DNA of 29,154 bases from Basidiobolus meristosporus CBS 931.73 (taxonomy: Eukaryota > Basidiobolomycota > Basidiobolomycetes > Basidiobolales > Basidiobolaceae): positions 1-29,154 of the forward strand of contig MCFE01000872.1 in assembly GCA_002104905.1 (NCBI GenBank), given 5' to 3'. The notes beneath the pieces are model-generated. The model was not told the DNA's origin, did no database searches, and was given only the letters and a program-made list of their open reading frames with translations. The stretch's first letter is position 1. Each line of letters begins with the position of its first letter. Shown here one piece after another: positions 20,788 through 28,938 of the stretch. Position numbers and translations under genes: made by a program.

Positions 20788-22203
20788 TCACTTCTGAAGG
20801 TACTTGTACTCCAAGTCTTTTAGGCGAATCTCTTTCTCGAGTTCAAGTTCCCGGAGTCGTATCTCCCGGTCAAATTCAAGCTGTTTGAGGCGGATTTCCC
20901 GATCGATCTCCAGTGCCCTCTCTCTGACGCGGATTTCTCTCTCTTTGAACATTACTATTTGGCTATGCATCTCCGAGTTTGGGTGACGAAGAATATCCTC
21001 CAAATCCAATGGTGGCGGATTAGCAGGCTGCTCCTCGAGCCGCGGTCGCTTGGCCATAGGCAGGTTGGTGTTATTGGATATCGGCGATTGAGAAGGTTCC
21101 GGCTCAACGGTGCTGGGCAACGAAGGCATCGGATTAGTGCTTGGCTTTTCGGAGAATTGAATAACATTGCTCGGTTGGAAGTGATGAAACAGCGGATAGC
21201 CGTTGGTGTTGGAGTCGGTTAATTGAAGTGACTTGGCAGGGAAGGGTGCACTCGGCCCCCCGTTCTCCTCCGAGTGGTTGAGGTCGACGTTCGAACTGTT
21301 GCTGTCGCTCTCGGAAGCCGCGCCATCATGATTAGACCGGAAGATATGATCCAGCTGCTTGAAGTAAACCCAGGTGGCCGCGCCATTGTTGTTGGGAGTC
21401 GGGCTTTGGCGGATGTCATGGTATCTGCGCACCATTTTCTTCAGCTTGTTGTTGATTTGTAAAGAGGTCACTCCCGGTAATAGTTGGGATGCTTTCTCAT
21501 AAAAATCGGTCTTCTTCCGAGAGTAAAGATCGAAGTGCTTTTCGAGGCAGTCAAGAAGTCGCTGCACTTCGGTGTGTGTCCAAATGAACACATCGGTGCT
21601 GCGTCTCCCTGCATTGAAAAACGCCATCACCTTTTCGCGTGTGTCCCCTCCGGGCACAACCGCAGTGTAGTTCGAGGTGGTGGAGAATTTTATCGGAGTG
21701 GTGCTTGCTGCCAACTCTTGCTGTTGGGGAGCCAGTGTGGTTCCGGTCATGCTAGGAGGAGAAAGAGGCACCCCTAGCCCCACCTCACTAGCCACCGTTT
21801 GCGAGAAATCATCCGGGCCAAAGTGGGCACGAAGAATACGATCGATTTTCTCGTAGTATCTCCATGGATTGTAATAGTCGGCACCTGCCTGACTTGCTTC
21901 ATTAAGGATAGTGCGATACCTGAGAAAAAGTTTCTTGAATTTGTTCTTGATCTGCATAGGGCTTATCCCTTCGAAAAGGACTGCAGCCTTATTGTAGAAG
22001 TCCGTTTTCTTTTCTCTATATTCACTGAAGTTCTCGTTTAGAAAATCGAGCAGTTTATCAACATCCGAATCACTCCAGCTGATGGGATGGTTTTTTTGGG
22101 GAAAGAAGCTAATGTTCATTTTGCTGTCAACATCCATCTCCTGCGGAGAATCCGCCTTCTTGATGGGGATAGCGAGGGATTGCGGAGCAGGCTCCTTCAA
22201 CAT
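20788..22203 (-). CDS. Tandem Myb/SANT-like DNA-binding protein with hendecad coiled coil
   Basis: A complete 471-aa intronless frame. Residues about 41-125 and 206-288 are two related domains. Each opens with a Trp (SWSDSDVDKLLDFL; IWTHTEVQRLLDCL), then a KKTDFY segment, a (F/L)xGxxxxQIxNKxKK helix and a closing aromatic helix. This is the Myb/SANT-like (trihelix/MADF-like) layout common in transposon-associated and domesticated DNA-binding proteins. A 115-residue low-complexity stretch (Ser, Pro, Asn) holds KRPR at 385-388, a likely nuclear signal. Residues 402-471 form a long charged helix with three exact 11-residue periods beginning EIRL at 436, 447 and 458. Inferred role: nuclear DNA-binding factor that oligomerises through this helix. 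Its target is unknown. No transposase domain lies next to it. Confidence 0.85.
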   Translation of the reverse strand: MLKEPAPQSLAIPIKKADSPQEMDVDSKMNISFFPQKNHPISWSDSDVDKLLDFLNENFSEYREKKTDFYNKAAVLFEGISPMQIKNKFKKLFLRYRTILNEASQAGADYYNPWRYYEKIDRILRAHFGPDDFSQTVASEVGLGVPLSPPSMTGTTLAPQQQELAASTTPIKFSTTSNYTAVVPGGDTREKVMAFFNAGRRSTDVFIWTHTEVQRLLDCLEKHFDLYSRKKTDFYEKASQLLPGVTSLQINNKLKKMVRRYHDIRQSPTPNNNGAATWVYFKQLDHIFRSNHDGAASESDSNSSNVDLNHSEENGGPSAPFPAKSLQLTDSNTNGYPLFHHFQPSNVIQFSEKPSTNPMPSLPSTVEPEPSQSPISNNTNLPMAKRPRLEEQPANPPPLDLEDILRHPNSEMHSQIVMFKEREIRVRERALEIDREIRLKQLEFDREIRLRELELEKEIRLKDLEYKYLQK

Positions 22204-24115
22204 AGCAGCAGGGGAAAGTGAGATATTCTATGGTTGGGCTAGAGAGAGGGAAATAGGCGGTGGAAGGCACTTGACATAAAAAGTTGATCAGCCTTTGAGA
22301 AAGTGCTACCTGTGCTAAGACAAATCTTGATTTATCGGTGATACATCAATGACAAATTGGATCGCTCATCAATCCATGGAATTTAGTATATCAAGAACTC
22401 TAGACCACTCCTGATCGCTCCTGTACAGAAATTTTTGCACCCAGTATTGGCTTGACATTGGTGGTGTTCGGCGAATATTCCGCATCTCGACGCCCATGGG
22501 AGCATTCCGGCCAGCTGGAAGTTGAATGGCCCCGCAGGAAATGAGCTCGCCCAGGGAACAGACCGGGTACCATGAATCAGCAGTTCGGCCGGGTAACCGG
22601 CAGACCCCAGGGCTCTTCGTCAGACCTTGAAGCGGTCCCGCCTGAGCCGTTCGGATGTCACCGTATCCCGTAGGGTCTGGAATGTGGGAATTCCAGATGC
22701 AGAATCCCCAGTGGTGTGAGTAGTTGATCGCGGTTCCATACGGCTGTTAATGGGGACGGTGGTTCTCCATAAACACGAACGGGGTCAGTCCAATAGCCAA
22801 CTATCCCTTCATTTAGTTAGCTTATTGACACTTCAGCGCAATGAATATCGATTGGCCGGATAAATAACTGTCCGACTGATGTCACCCCATGGTGTTCGGA
22901 TCGTTGGTGATCAGGGCAGTGTTCAGTGTTGGCATGCATCTAGGCCTATCTAGATAGATACGAGTGCTGAATTCATCCTACACTTGGTTCATTCTCACCA
23001 GCCTTTATGCATGGCCTTACTATCAGCTACGCGAATTGAGAGCCCGGCCATCCGAAAGAAGCCTTACTATCTAATGCTCCTACCAACAAGCCCAGGCAGG
23101 GATTTGTAGCAGCGTCTTGGTCAACACGCCAGTAACCATCCAGCTGATGGGCGCTATATGCTGTTATATTCTAGATTAGTAAGCGGTAGCTGGTTGACAA
23201 TCGAAGCGAGCGCTGCATATGTGGGAATACAGGCTTTAATCTGACGTATTTTGCGAACTGCTGCGAATCACCGCTATTCACTTGATAATTTAACATCGCC
23301 CTGTGGCTGTAATCCAGGATGATGCCTGTGTTCCAAGTCCAAGTCCAAGCCAATGAATTGCTAATATACGGGGCGTATCTAGAGATCATGCGAATATGAA
23401 CGCCAGGTGGGATGATGAGATCTGTCTCGGTTCAGGGAGCTATTGACGAAAACTTGACTGATGGATGTTCCTAGGATTATTGGGGTGTTGCCGATGGAGT
23501 TGCTGTCGTACTGCATTCAAGAAATTCTTTTCTGGAGCATTTAGAAATGGCAATCCCATGTTATTGGCCAAAATTGGCCAACATCGACGAGCGTTATTCT
23601 GGAGATAGGTAGAGAGCTTTCTTCGTCAGCCCCTCTCTCCAGCTAGGCTTGGTCCTCATCCGTGGTAAAATCCATGCCAAGATCGCCAGGATCACGTGAA
23701 ATAAACCTTTCGATTATTGTTGCATGTTGCGACCCCCACACAAAATCCAGACCCGTGCTCCAAATATGCCATAGCACCGTATACTTCTTTGTGTATAGTC
23801 ATCGTGTCGCCTTACTGTTCTTGTTTGATATGGGGAGTTGGACTGGTGGGGGATATTCCCGCCACTCACATTGTCTCTGTAAGCAAACCCAATTTATCCT
23901 AGTCCTTGCTGGTTGGCCTAGCTCATGCGTAATGAATAGCTACAATGCTGATTGCTTAGCACCACTGTGAAGTGCCAGGTATTTTCAGATATAAGGTAGA
24001 ACAACTGGGCATAGATGTTGCAATGTACTTATTGAATCTTATATTGTGAAGATGCAGAGTTGAGTAAGTGAGGAGGCAATCTACCACCCAGAGCGGGTGA
24101 ATGCCATACAGCAAA
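22204..24115. other. Intergenic region, no recognisable gene
   Basis: Frames are under 105 codons. A minus-strand frame at 23171-23389 reads fairly smoothly but has no domain. Two copies of the 8-bp palindrome TTGGCCAA sit close together at 23564-23581. Otherwise I see nothing supportable. Confidence 0.45.
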
Positions 24116-25018
24116 CTATTCCTCACGTGTCAATGGCAAATCCTGTAATTGTCGTTCTTCCTCACTCATGTTATATCCGAAGTAGTCTCTTAAAGCATCA
24201 ACGCGCTCACGTTCGTTGCGAAGTGTGCGTCTTTCCTTTACATCTGCACCCCAGCGTACTTTTAGCTTATCAGCCTCGATAGAAACACGTGATCCGTCCC
24301 GACGACTGCGAAATACTCTGATCATTCTTTTGAATATGGATTTCTGGTTCAAGGACGTGTAATAATTGCCAACCTCAAAGTCGCTCTCATACGCTTCTTC
24401 GTCGACGAAGAAATAATCGGGCATCCAGCGGTCGCCTTGCCAATGCTGAAATTCCCAACCTACGCTGGCTCCGTGCTTTGATTTTGGGTGGATCTTTTGC
24501 ACTAGTCTGGAAATGGCTGCGCCGTTCAACTCGTTTGCTGGTTGATCATTGAGTACTGGCAGGGGAAAGAAAAAGCCGTTCGTACCAAATCCAATATCAC
24601 AAATGTATTTTTCTCCGTCAATTATAGCGATGGAGATGCGATGCGATAGTCGTCCATATTCAGTAGCTCCATCCTCAAGGAGATGGGCTATTCGTGCAGA
24701 GCACGGATAAACTTTAAATCCGATTCTCTCCAATACTAAATAGAACAGCCCATTCAGCTGATAGCAATAGCCACCTCGGTTCTCTAGTACCTGTCGTCGA
24801 TACATCCCTTGAGGGGTTATATCGGCAATCCTCGACTCAGTGCAGTGCAGTGACAAATTTTCAAAGGGAAACTTGGTTAATGCAGCAAAATGTAACTGGC
24901 GAAGAGTCTCCAAAGTAGGTTGAGGAAATTCGGTAACGTCATGGACTTTGCTGAACTCAATGTATTTCAAATAAGCCAATATCTGTTCGTCGGTCAGGCT
25001 CTCTTCAGTGCGAGTCAT
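24116..25018 (-). CDS. Arylamine N-acetyltransferase
   Basis: Cytosolic enzyme that moves an acetyl (or malonyl/propionyl) group from acyl-CoA to arylamines, hydrazines or related xenobiotics by a ping-pong mechanism. The 300-aa frame is complete and intronless. The catalytic triad is visible: Cys85 in NRGGYCYQLNGLF, His126 in RLSHRIS and Asp141 in CDIGFGTNG. The N-terminal helical segment FPFENLSLH is also canonical. Length is that of the family (about 270-310 aa). In other fungi such enzymes detoxify plant or soil arylamines such as benzoxazolinone breakdown products; the substrate here is unknown. It is the last host gene before the telomeric retroelement pile and lies immediately beside AT-rich sequence. 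The ATG at 25018 starts the domain cleanly, with MTRTEESL before the first helix. The acidic C terminus (LTREE) is not an organelle signal. Confidence 0.93.
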   Translation of the reverse strand: MTRTEESLTDEQILAYLKYIEFSKVHDVTEFPQPTLETLRQLHFAALTKFPFENLSLHCTESRIADITPQGMYRRQVLENRGGYCYQLNGLFYLVLERIGFKVYPCSARIAHLLEDGATEYGRLSHRISIAIIDGEKYICDIGFGTNGFFFPLPVLNDQPANELNGAAISRLVQKIHPKSKHGASVGWEFQHWQGDRWMPDYFFVDEEAYESDFEVGNYYTSLNQKSIFKRMIRVFRSRRDGSRVSIEADKLKVRWGADVKERRTLRNERERVDALRDYFGYNMSEEERQLQDLPLTREE

Positions 25019-25761
25019 TACGGCTGTTTCTAGGACGTGGTTATTTTAGTGAACAGGCAAGCTTCGCGTTTTGTGAAAGGCTTTACGTACCTTTTGAAAT
25101 GAAGATGTCGATGCTATTTTGGTGCAGTTATGTGGTGTATTGCCAACCTTACTGGGCTTATATTAAATACGTCAAGCCTGGTTCATGACGATAAAGATTA
25201 GTAAGCGTCCTGAGTAATATAAAGGGCATGACCTGATATATATGCTTGTGAACTTGCAAAAAATATCCATGTTAAATCTGGTTTTATAGTAGTACGCATT
25301 TCTTATTTTTATTGATATCTATTGCAATGCTTCAGAATATCACAACATATGCTTCATGCCATTTCCCGAATATCAAGCTTGAATAACTGACAACCCAAAC
25401 TTACAGTTAGTGGCATCATGTACATCTGTAGTCTTTTCCTCTTATTCTATTATTAGACTAATTTTCACCAGGGATATAGATATGGTAATTATGTCACCTT
25501 ACTATATGTAACTTCTTCTAACACACTTAGGTGCTATGTAGCAAAGCAGCTACATAAAGGAGTAAAAAAGAGAAGAGAATTATTATTTTCAATCAGAATA
25601 CAAAGAAGCCAAAGCCAAGTTGGAATCCGATAGAAATTAAGTAGTGGAGAAAGGCATAAAAATACTCAAAATACCAATGATCTGAGGAGCAAAATAAGGC
25701 AATATAAAAGGTACTCAAATGCTATAGTGATAAAGACTACTATCCTCTAAAGGGGTGAAGG
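25019..25761. other. AT-rich flank of the terminal retroelement island
   Basis: No usable open frame and no clear LTR alignment. The last ~13 bases (AAAGGGGTGAAGG) before 25762 look like a polypurine tract preceding an LTR, so the right end is probably decayed copia pol sequence. Confidence 0.45.
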
Positions 25762-25855
25762 TGTTGTAAATTTTGTAATTACACCTGGATTTTACATCAG
25801 TTTAGTGACATGGAACATTGTCTACAAGCTTTAGTGAATTCTGGCCAAATTCTAA
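25762..25855 (+). repeat. Copia LTR 5' fragment preceded by a polypurine tract
   Basis: TGTTGTAAATTTTGTAATTACACCTGG aligns with the LTR start TGTTGTAAAAATTTGGAATTCCACC. It goes on with CAGTTTAGTGAC and TTCTGGCCAAATTC. The purine-rich AAAGGGGTGAAGG directly before it matches the placing of the polypurine tract in front of a 3' LTR. Only about the first quarter remains. Confidence 0.6.
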
Positions 25856-25869
25856 AGCATCTGGTTTCA

Positions 25870-25966
25870 AGAACATGAAGTATCTCTAGCCCATTATAGA
25901 GTGACAATTTGAATATCTTAGGTCATAGTTGGGACTAATTAATATGAGTGCTTAGACGGGTAGGAG
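25870..25966 (+). pseudogene. Copia RNase H C-terminal remnant, plus orientation
   Basis: The DNA from about 25880 parallels the end of the RNase H of the terminal minus-strand element: GCCCATTATAGAG (PLARD), CAATTTGAATATCTTAGGTCA (FEYLRS) and AATATGAGTG, then a purine-rich GGGTAGGAG before the LTR. Stops interrupt it. It shows that the next LTR is a 3' LTR of an older plus-strand copy. Confidence 0.65.
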
Positions 25967-26200
25967 TATTGTACAATTTGTAGTTACACATATATATTCA
26001 CCTAGTTATAAATCTTAGATAACTCAGACCAAATTCCTGTTGGGATTTACTTGGAAAATCTTCAGCATAATATTAGGCACCCTGGACATGACATTTCCAA
26101 AAGTTGTTCAAGAGTACTAAACTTTACACACATATCACTGGTACCTGAGCATACTCTTCATGTGGCTTTCCCAAAACTATGTAGAAGTATGAATACTAAC
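25967..26200 (+). repeat. Degenerate copia 3' LTR, plus orientation
   Basis: It begins TATTGTACAATTTG and follows the young LTR in order: CAGACCAAATTCCTGTTGGGATTTACTT, then TTAGGCACC, then GGACATGACATTTCCAAAAGTTG, then ACACACATATCACTGG, then a TATGTAGAAGTATGAA block. The right third is missing or unrecognisable. The 94-codon forward frame crossing it is a chance frame. Confidence 0.65.
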
Positions 26201-26256
26201 TCTGGGTTAGGGGGAGGAAAGTCACCATATGGTGAAGTCTTAATTTTACTTATTAC

Positions 26257-26307
26257 TGTTGTAAGAGTCTTGGAGATATTGGAAGTGATTGGGAAACAAG
26301 TGGATTA
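26257..26307 (-). repeat. 51-bp inverted LTR terminus abutting the next LTR
   Basis: TGTTGTAAGAGTCTTGGAGATATTGGAAGTGATT and the ~17 bases after it are the reverse complement of an LTR 3' end, nearly identical to 28119-28170. At 26308 the sequence switches without spacer to the start of the plus-oriented LTR. Element A probably inserted into an older minus-oriented LTR here, leaving only this tip. Confidence 0.8.
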
Positions 26308-26655
26308 TGTTGTAAAAATTTGGAATTCCACCTAAATATTCCCCTAACTTAGTCACTTAGATCATTACCTTCAAATCCTAGAGAATACTGACCAAATTTC
26401 TTGTTGGGATTTACTTTGAATATTTTCACCAAAATACTAGGTACCTAGAACATGAAAATTCTCAAAGTTAACCAAGCAGCCCCAAACTTGGCACACATGT
26501 CCTTGGGACCATCCTTAACCTATTCTATGTGTTTGCAATGCCAAGATCATGTAAAAGTTTAAAACTACTTTTACATTCAATAAATCATCAAGTGAAAACC
26601 ACATAATCTACTTGTTCTTCCAATCACTTCCAATATCTCCAAGACTCTTACAACA
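26308..26655 (+). repeat. 5' LTR of copia element A (348 bp)
   Basis: It begins TGTTGTAA and ends TTACAACA, an 8-bp terminal inverted repeat with the canonical TG...CA ends. It contains a degenerate TATA region (TTTAAA near 26558), an imperfect hairpin of about 10 bp arms around it, and an AATAAA polyadenylation signal at 26578-26583. By eye it agrees with the minus-oriented LTR at 28119-28468 at roughly nine positions in ten, mostly with C/T differences. So the two belong to one family but not to one recent insertion. Confidence 0.88.
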
Positions 26656-26667
26656 GGTTATGAGCTC
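26656..26667 (+). other. Primer-binding site for an initiator-tRNA-Met half molecule
   Basis: GGTTATGAGCTC begins at the first base after the LTR. It is complementary to the anticodon stem-loop of eukaryotic initiator tRNA-Met (GCTCATAACC), not to a tRNA 3' end. This is the priming mode known for Drosophila copia and related elements. The gag ATG (26660-26662) lies inside the site and pairs with the CAU anticodon. Confidence 0.75.
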
Positions 26668-28118
26668 TAAGCTGTTACTCTCTGCAGTGTCTACTACTGC
26701 TATTACTGGAATTTTTCCCACTGCTGAGAAGTTGGATGGATCTAACTACCAAGTGTGGAAGGTAAAGATGAAGATGCTGCTACAAGAAAGAGGCCTTTGG
26801 GATATTGTCATGGGAGAAGAATGCCCTCCTAAAAATGTGGGAGAGGAAGCCTTAAAGTACCAGAAGAAAGGACAAAGTGCCTTTAACTGCATTTGCCTTA
26901 ATGTTAAGGACAAATTGCTAATTCAATGCTCAAGAGCAAAATGGCAAAGAATACCTGGAATGCATTAGAAGACACCTACCAGTCATGTTTAGCGGCTAAG
27001 AAAATGTATCTGAGACAAAAATTCTTTACTACAAAGATGCTGCCAGGAGAAGAAATGAAAAATCTAATTAACAGAATTACCCTGCTGGTAGATGAAATGG
27101 AATCTATGGGTGTACCAATTACTGATGAGGATGTGATAGTTACCATCCTGAATAGCCTGACAGATGAGTTTCAGGGCCTTGTATCAGCTCTAGAGTCCAG
27201 ATCTGAAGATTTGACCTTAAATTACATATATGGAAGGCTCCTTGATGAAGAATTAAGAAAATCAGGTTCCAATAAGAAGGAAGAAGAAAATGCTTTAATA
27301 AGCAATGTTAACCAACAAAGGAGGTACCCAAGACCCTACAAAGGCAACAGCAACCTGTTTTGCAACTACTACAAAGGGAAAGGACACACATCAGACAGGT
27401 GCTTCAAAAAGAAAGATAGTCAGCAGAAAAAGCCTGAATATGGAAATGCTGCAACAACTGAAGATAGACTATTCATATCTGCACTAAATATGACCACAAA
27501 CAAGGATTCTCAGACGTGGTATATTGACTCTGGAGCTTCTCAACACTTTACACACCAAAAAGAACTTTTTACCCAATATCAAGAAATTCCAATTAAGAAG
27601 GTTTTCATGGGTGACAATAGAACACTTGATGCAGTGGGAGAAGGAACAATCCAAGTAAACCTAAGAAGCAGTGAAGGAAGTCATACACTAACCTTTAAAG
27701 AAGTACTCTATGTACCAGAAATAGCCAGGAACCTACTATCTGTATGCAATGCCACTGCAAAAGGACTCAGTTTCAGCTTTGACTGTTCTGTCTGCAAGAT
27801 CACTGACCAAAATGGTGCCCATATTGCTTTGGGTATCATGGATTAGAATCTATACAAGTTGACTTATATTCCATCTTATTTGGAAGCCAATATAAGTAAC
27901 TTAAATGAAGAAACACCAATGCTTTGGCACTGGAGATTTGGGCACATCAATTTTGATTATTTGTGCAAAATGATCAGAGATCAGCTAATATCTGGAGTAA
28001 AAATTGATCCCCCAGCTAATTTGGAGCACTGTGAAGCCTGCATATTGTTATGACTAGACACAAAGCAGGAGAGTAGGGCTAGGTAAGGCAGGACCAGCAA
28101 AGGACTTAGGTGTGGATC
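26660..28118 (+). pseudogene. Copia element A gag-pol, frameshifted and truncated
   Basis: Gag starts at the ATG inside the primer site (MSSKLLLSAV). A UBN2-type copia gag follows (LDGSNYQVWKVKMKMLLQERG, then KNTWNALEDTYQS). The frame changes near 26915-26930, consistent with a one-base deletion. The second frame runs to 27846. It contains a zinc knuckle at 27361-27402 reading C-x2-Y-x4-H-x4-C, so the second Cys is Tyr. It also holds the protease signature DSGAS (27526-27540). A TAG at 27844-27846 interrupts the frame. The GAG-pre-integrase domain then shows LWHWRFGH (about 27922) and CEACIL (28030-28047), with another break after 28053. The sequence ends in AKDLGVDL, where the integrase core should begin, at the junction with the inverted LTR. 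It is not autonomous: integrase core, RT and RNase H are missing. Confidence 0.9.
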
Positions 28119-28468
28119 TGTTGTAAGAGTCTTGGAGATATTGGAAGTGATTAGGAGAACAAGTAGATTATGTGGTTTTCACTTAATGATTTATTGAATG
28201 TAAAAGTAGTATTTATACATTTACATGGTCTTGGCATTACAAACATGTAGAATAGGTTAAGGAAGGTCCCAAGAACATGTGTGCAAAGTTTGGGGCTGTT
28301 TGGACAACTTTGAGAATTTCCATGTTCTGGGTACCTGGTATTTTGGTGAAAAATATTCTAAGTAAATCCCAACAAGGAATTTGGTCAGTATTCTCTAGGA
28401 TTTGAAGGTGATGATCTAAGTGACTAAGTTAGGTGAATATTTAGGTGGAATTACGAATTTTTACAACA
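28119..28468 (-). repeat. 3' LTR of copia element B, minus orientation (350 bp)
   Basis: On the minus strand it starts TGTTGTAA at 28468 and ends TTACAACA at 28119. It carries TATAAATA (28210-28217), a hairpin region and AATAAA. It follows the RNase H stop and a purine tract in the order expected of a 3' LTR. Its far end fuses directly to the pre-integrase region of element A, which makes that point the insertion junction. Confidence 0.9.
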
Positions 28469-28477
28469 CTCCCACTC
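28469..28477 (-). other. Polypurine tract of element B
   Basis: On the minus strand GAGTGGGAG lies directly before the LTR start, where plus-strand DNA synthesis of LTR retroelements is primed. It is preceded by the RNase H stop codon. Confidence 0.7.
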
Positions 28478-28479
28478 AG

Positions 28480-28938
28480 CTAAATGTTCATACTAACTAT
28501 TCCTAATTTTGACCTAAGATATTCAAACTTATCTCTAGCTAATGGTTTGGTAAATATGTCTGCAATCATTTCATCTGTAGGACAGTAAACTAAGCTAACT
28601 AAGTTATTCTCTATAGCTTCTTGTATGAAATGATGTCTAATATCTATGTGCTTGGTTCTAGCATGAAAAGTTGGATTTCTACCTAATTGTATACCTCCTT
28701 GATTATCTTGAAATAAAGTAATAGGCGTTTTTTGACATAGGCCTAAATCTGTTAAGAGTTTTCTTAACCACATTGCTTCTTTTGTAGCTTCACAGGCTGC
28801 CATATACTCTGCCTCTGTGGTGGAAAGTGCTACGGTTGGTTGCTTTCTTGAATTCCATGAAATTGCTCCTTTACAATAAAGAAAGGTGTATCCTGTGGTG
28901 GATCTTCTGTCTTCCAAATTTCGTCCCCAATCTGCATC
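28480..28938 (-). CDS. Copia element B RNase H fragment, cut by the telomere
   Basis: This is the C-terminal 152 residues of a copia polyprotein, open without any stop from the telomere junction to TAG at 28482-28480. It starts DADWGRN at 28938 with no start codon. It then shows the copia hallmark LEDRRSTTGY, ISWNSRKQPTVALST, TEAEYMA with the catalytic Glu, LFQDNQGG with the catalytic Asp, RTKHIDIRHHF and IFTKPLARDKFEYLR. RNase H would degrade the RNA strand of the RNA/DNA hybrid. Upstream protease, integrase and RT are absent because the chromosome ends. The intact frame implies that the break is young relative to sequence decay. Confidence 0.92.
   Translation of the reverse strand, partial: DADWGRNLEDRRSTTGYTFLYCKGAISWNSRKQPTVALSTTEAEYMAACEATKEAMWLRKLLTDLGLCQKTPITLFQDNQGGIQLGRNPTFHARTKHIDIRHHFIQEAIENNLVSLVYCPTDEMIADIFTKPLARDKFEYLRSKLGIVSMNI

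Noticed and set aside
20959-21222. Forward frames opposite the SANT-domain gene
   Set aside because: Antisense shadows of a gene with clear domains and a coiled coil.
26203-26215. Another GGGTTAGGG-like stretch near the terminal island
   Set aside because: A single unit followed by a G run; expected by chance.
26051-26335. 94-codon forward frame
   Set aside because: Runs through a diverged LTR, an inverted LTR tip and the start of a third LTR, so it cannot be one gene.
26900-26930. Programmed frameshift in copia gag
   Set aside because: The register change equals one lost base, no slippery heptamer is evident, and later stops and breaks show general decay. Copia-type elements usually have one continuous frame.
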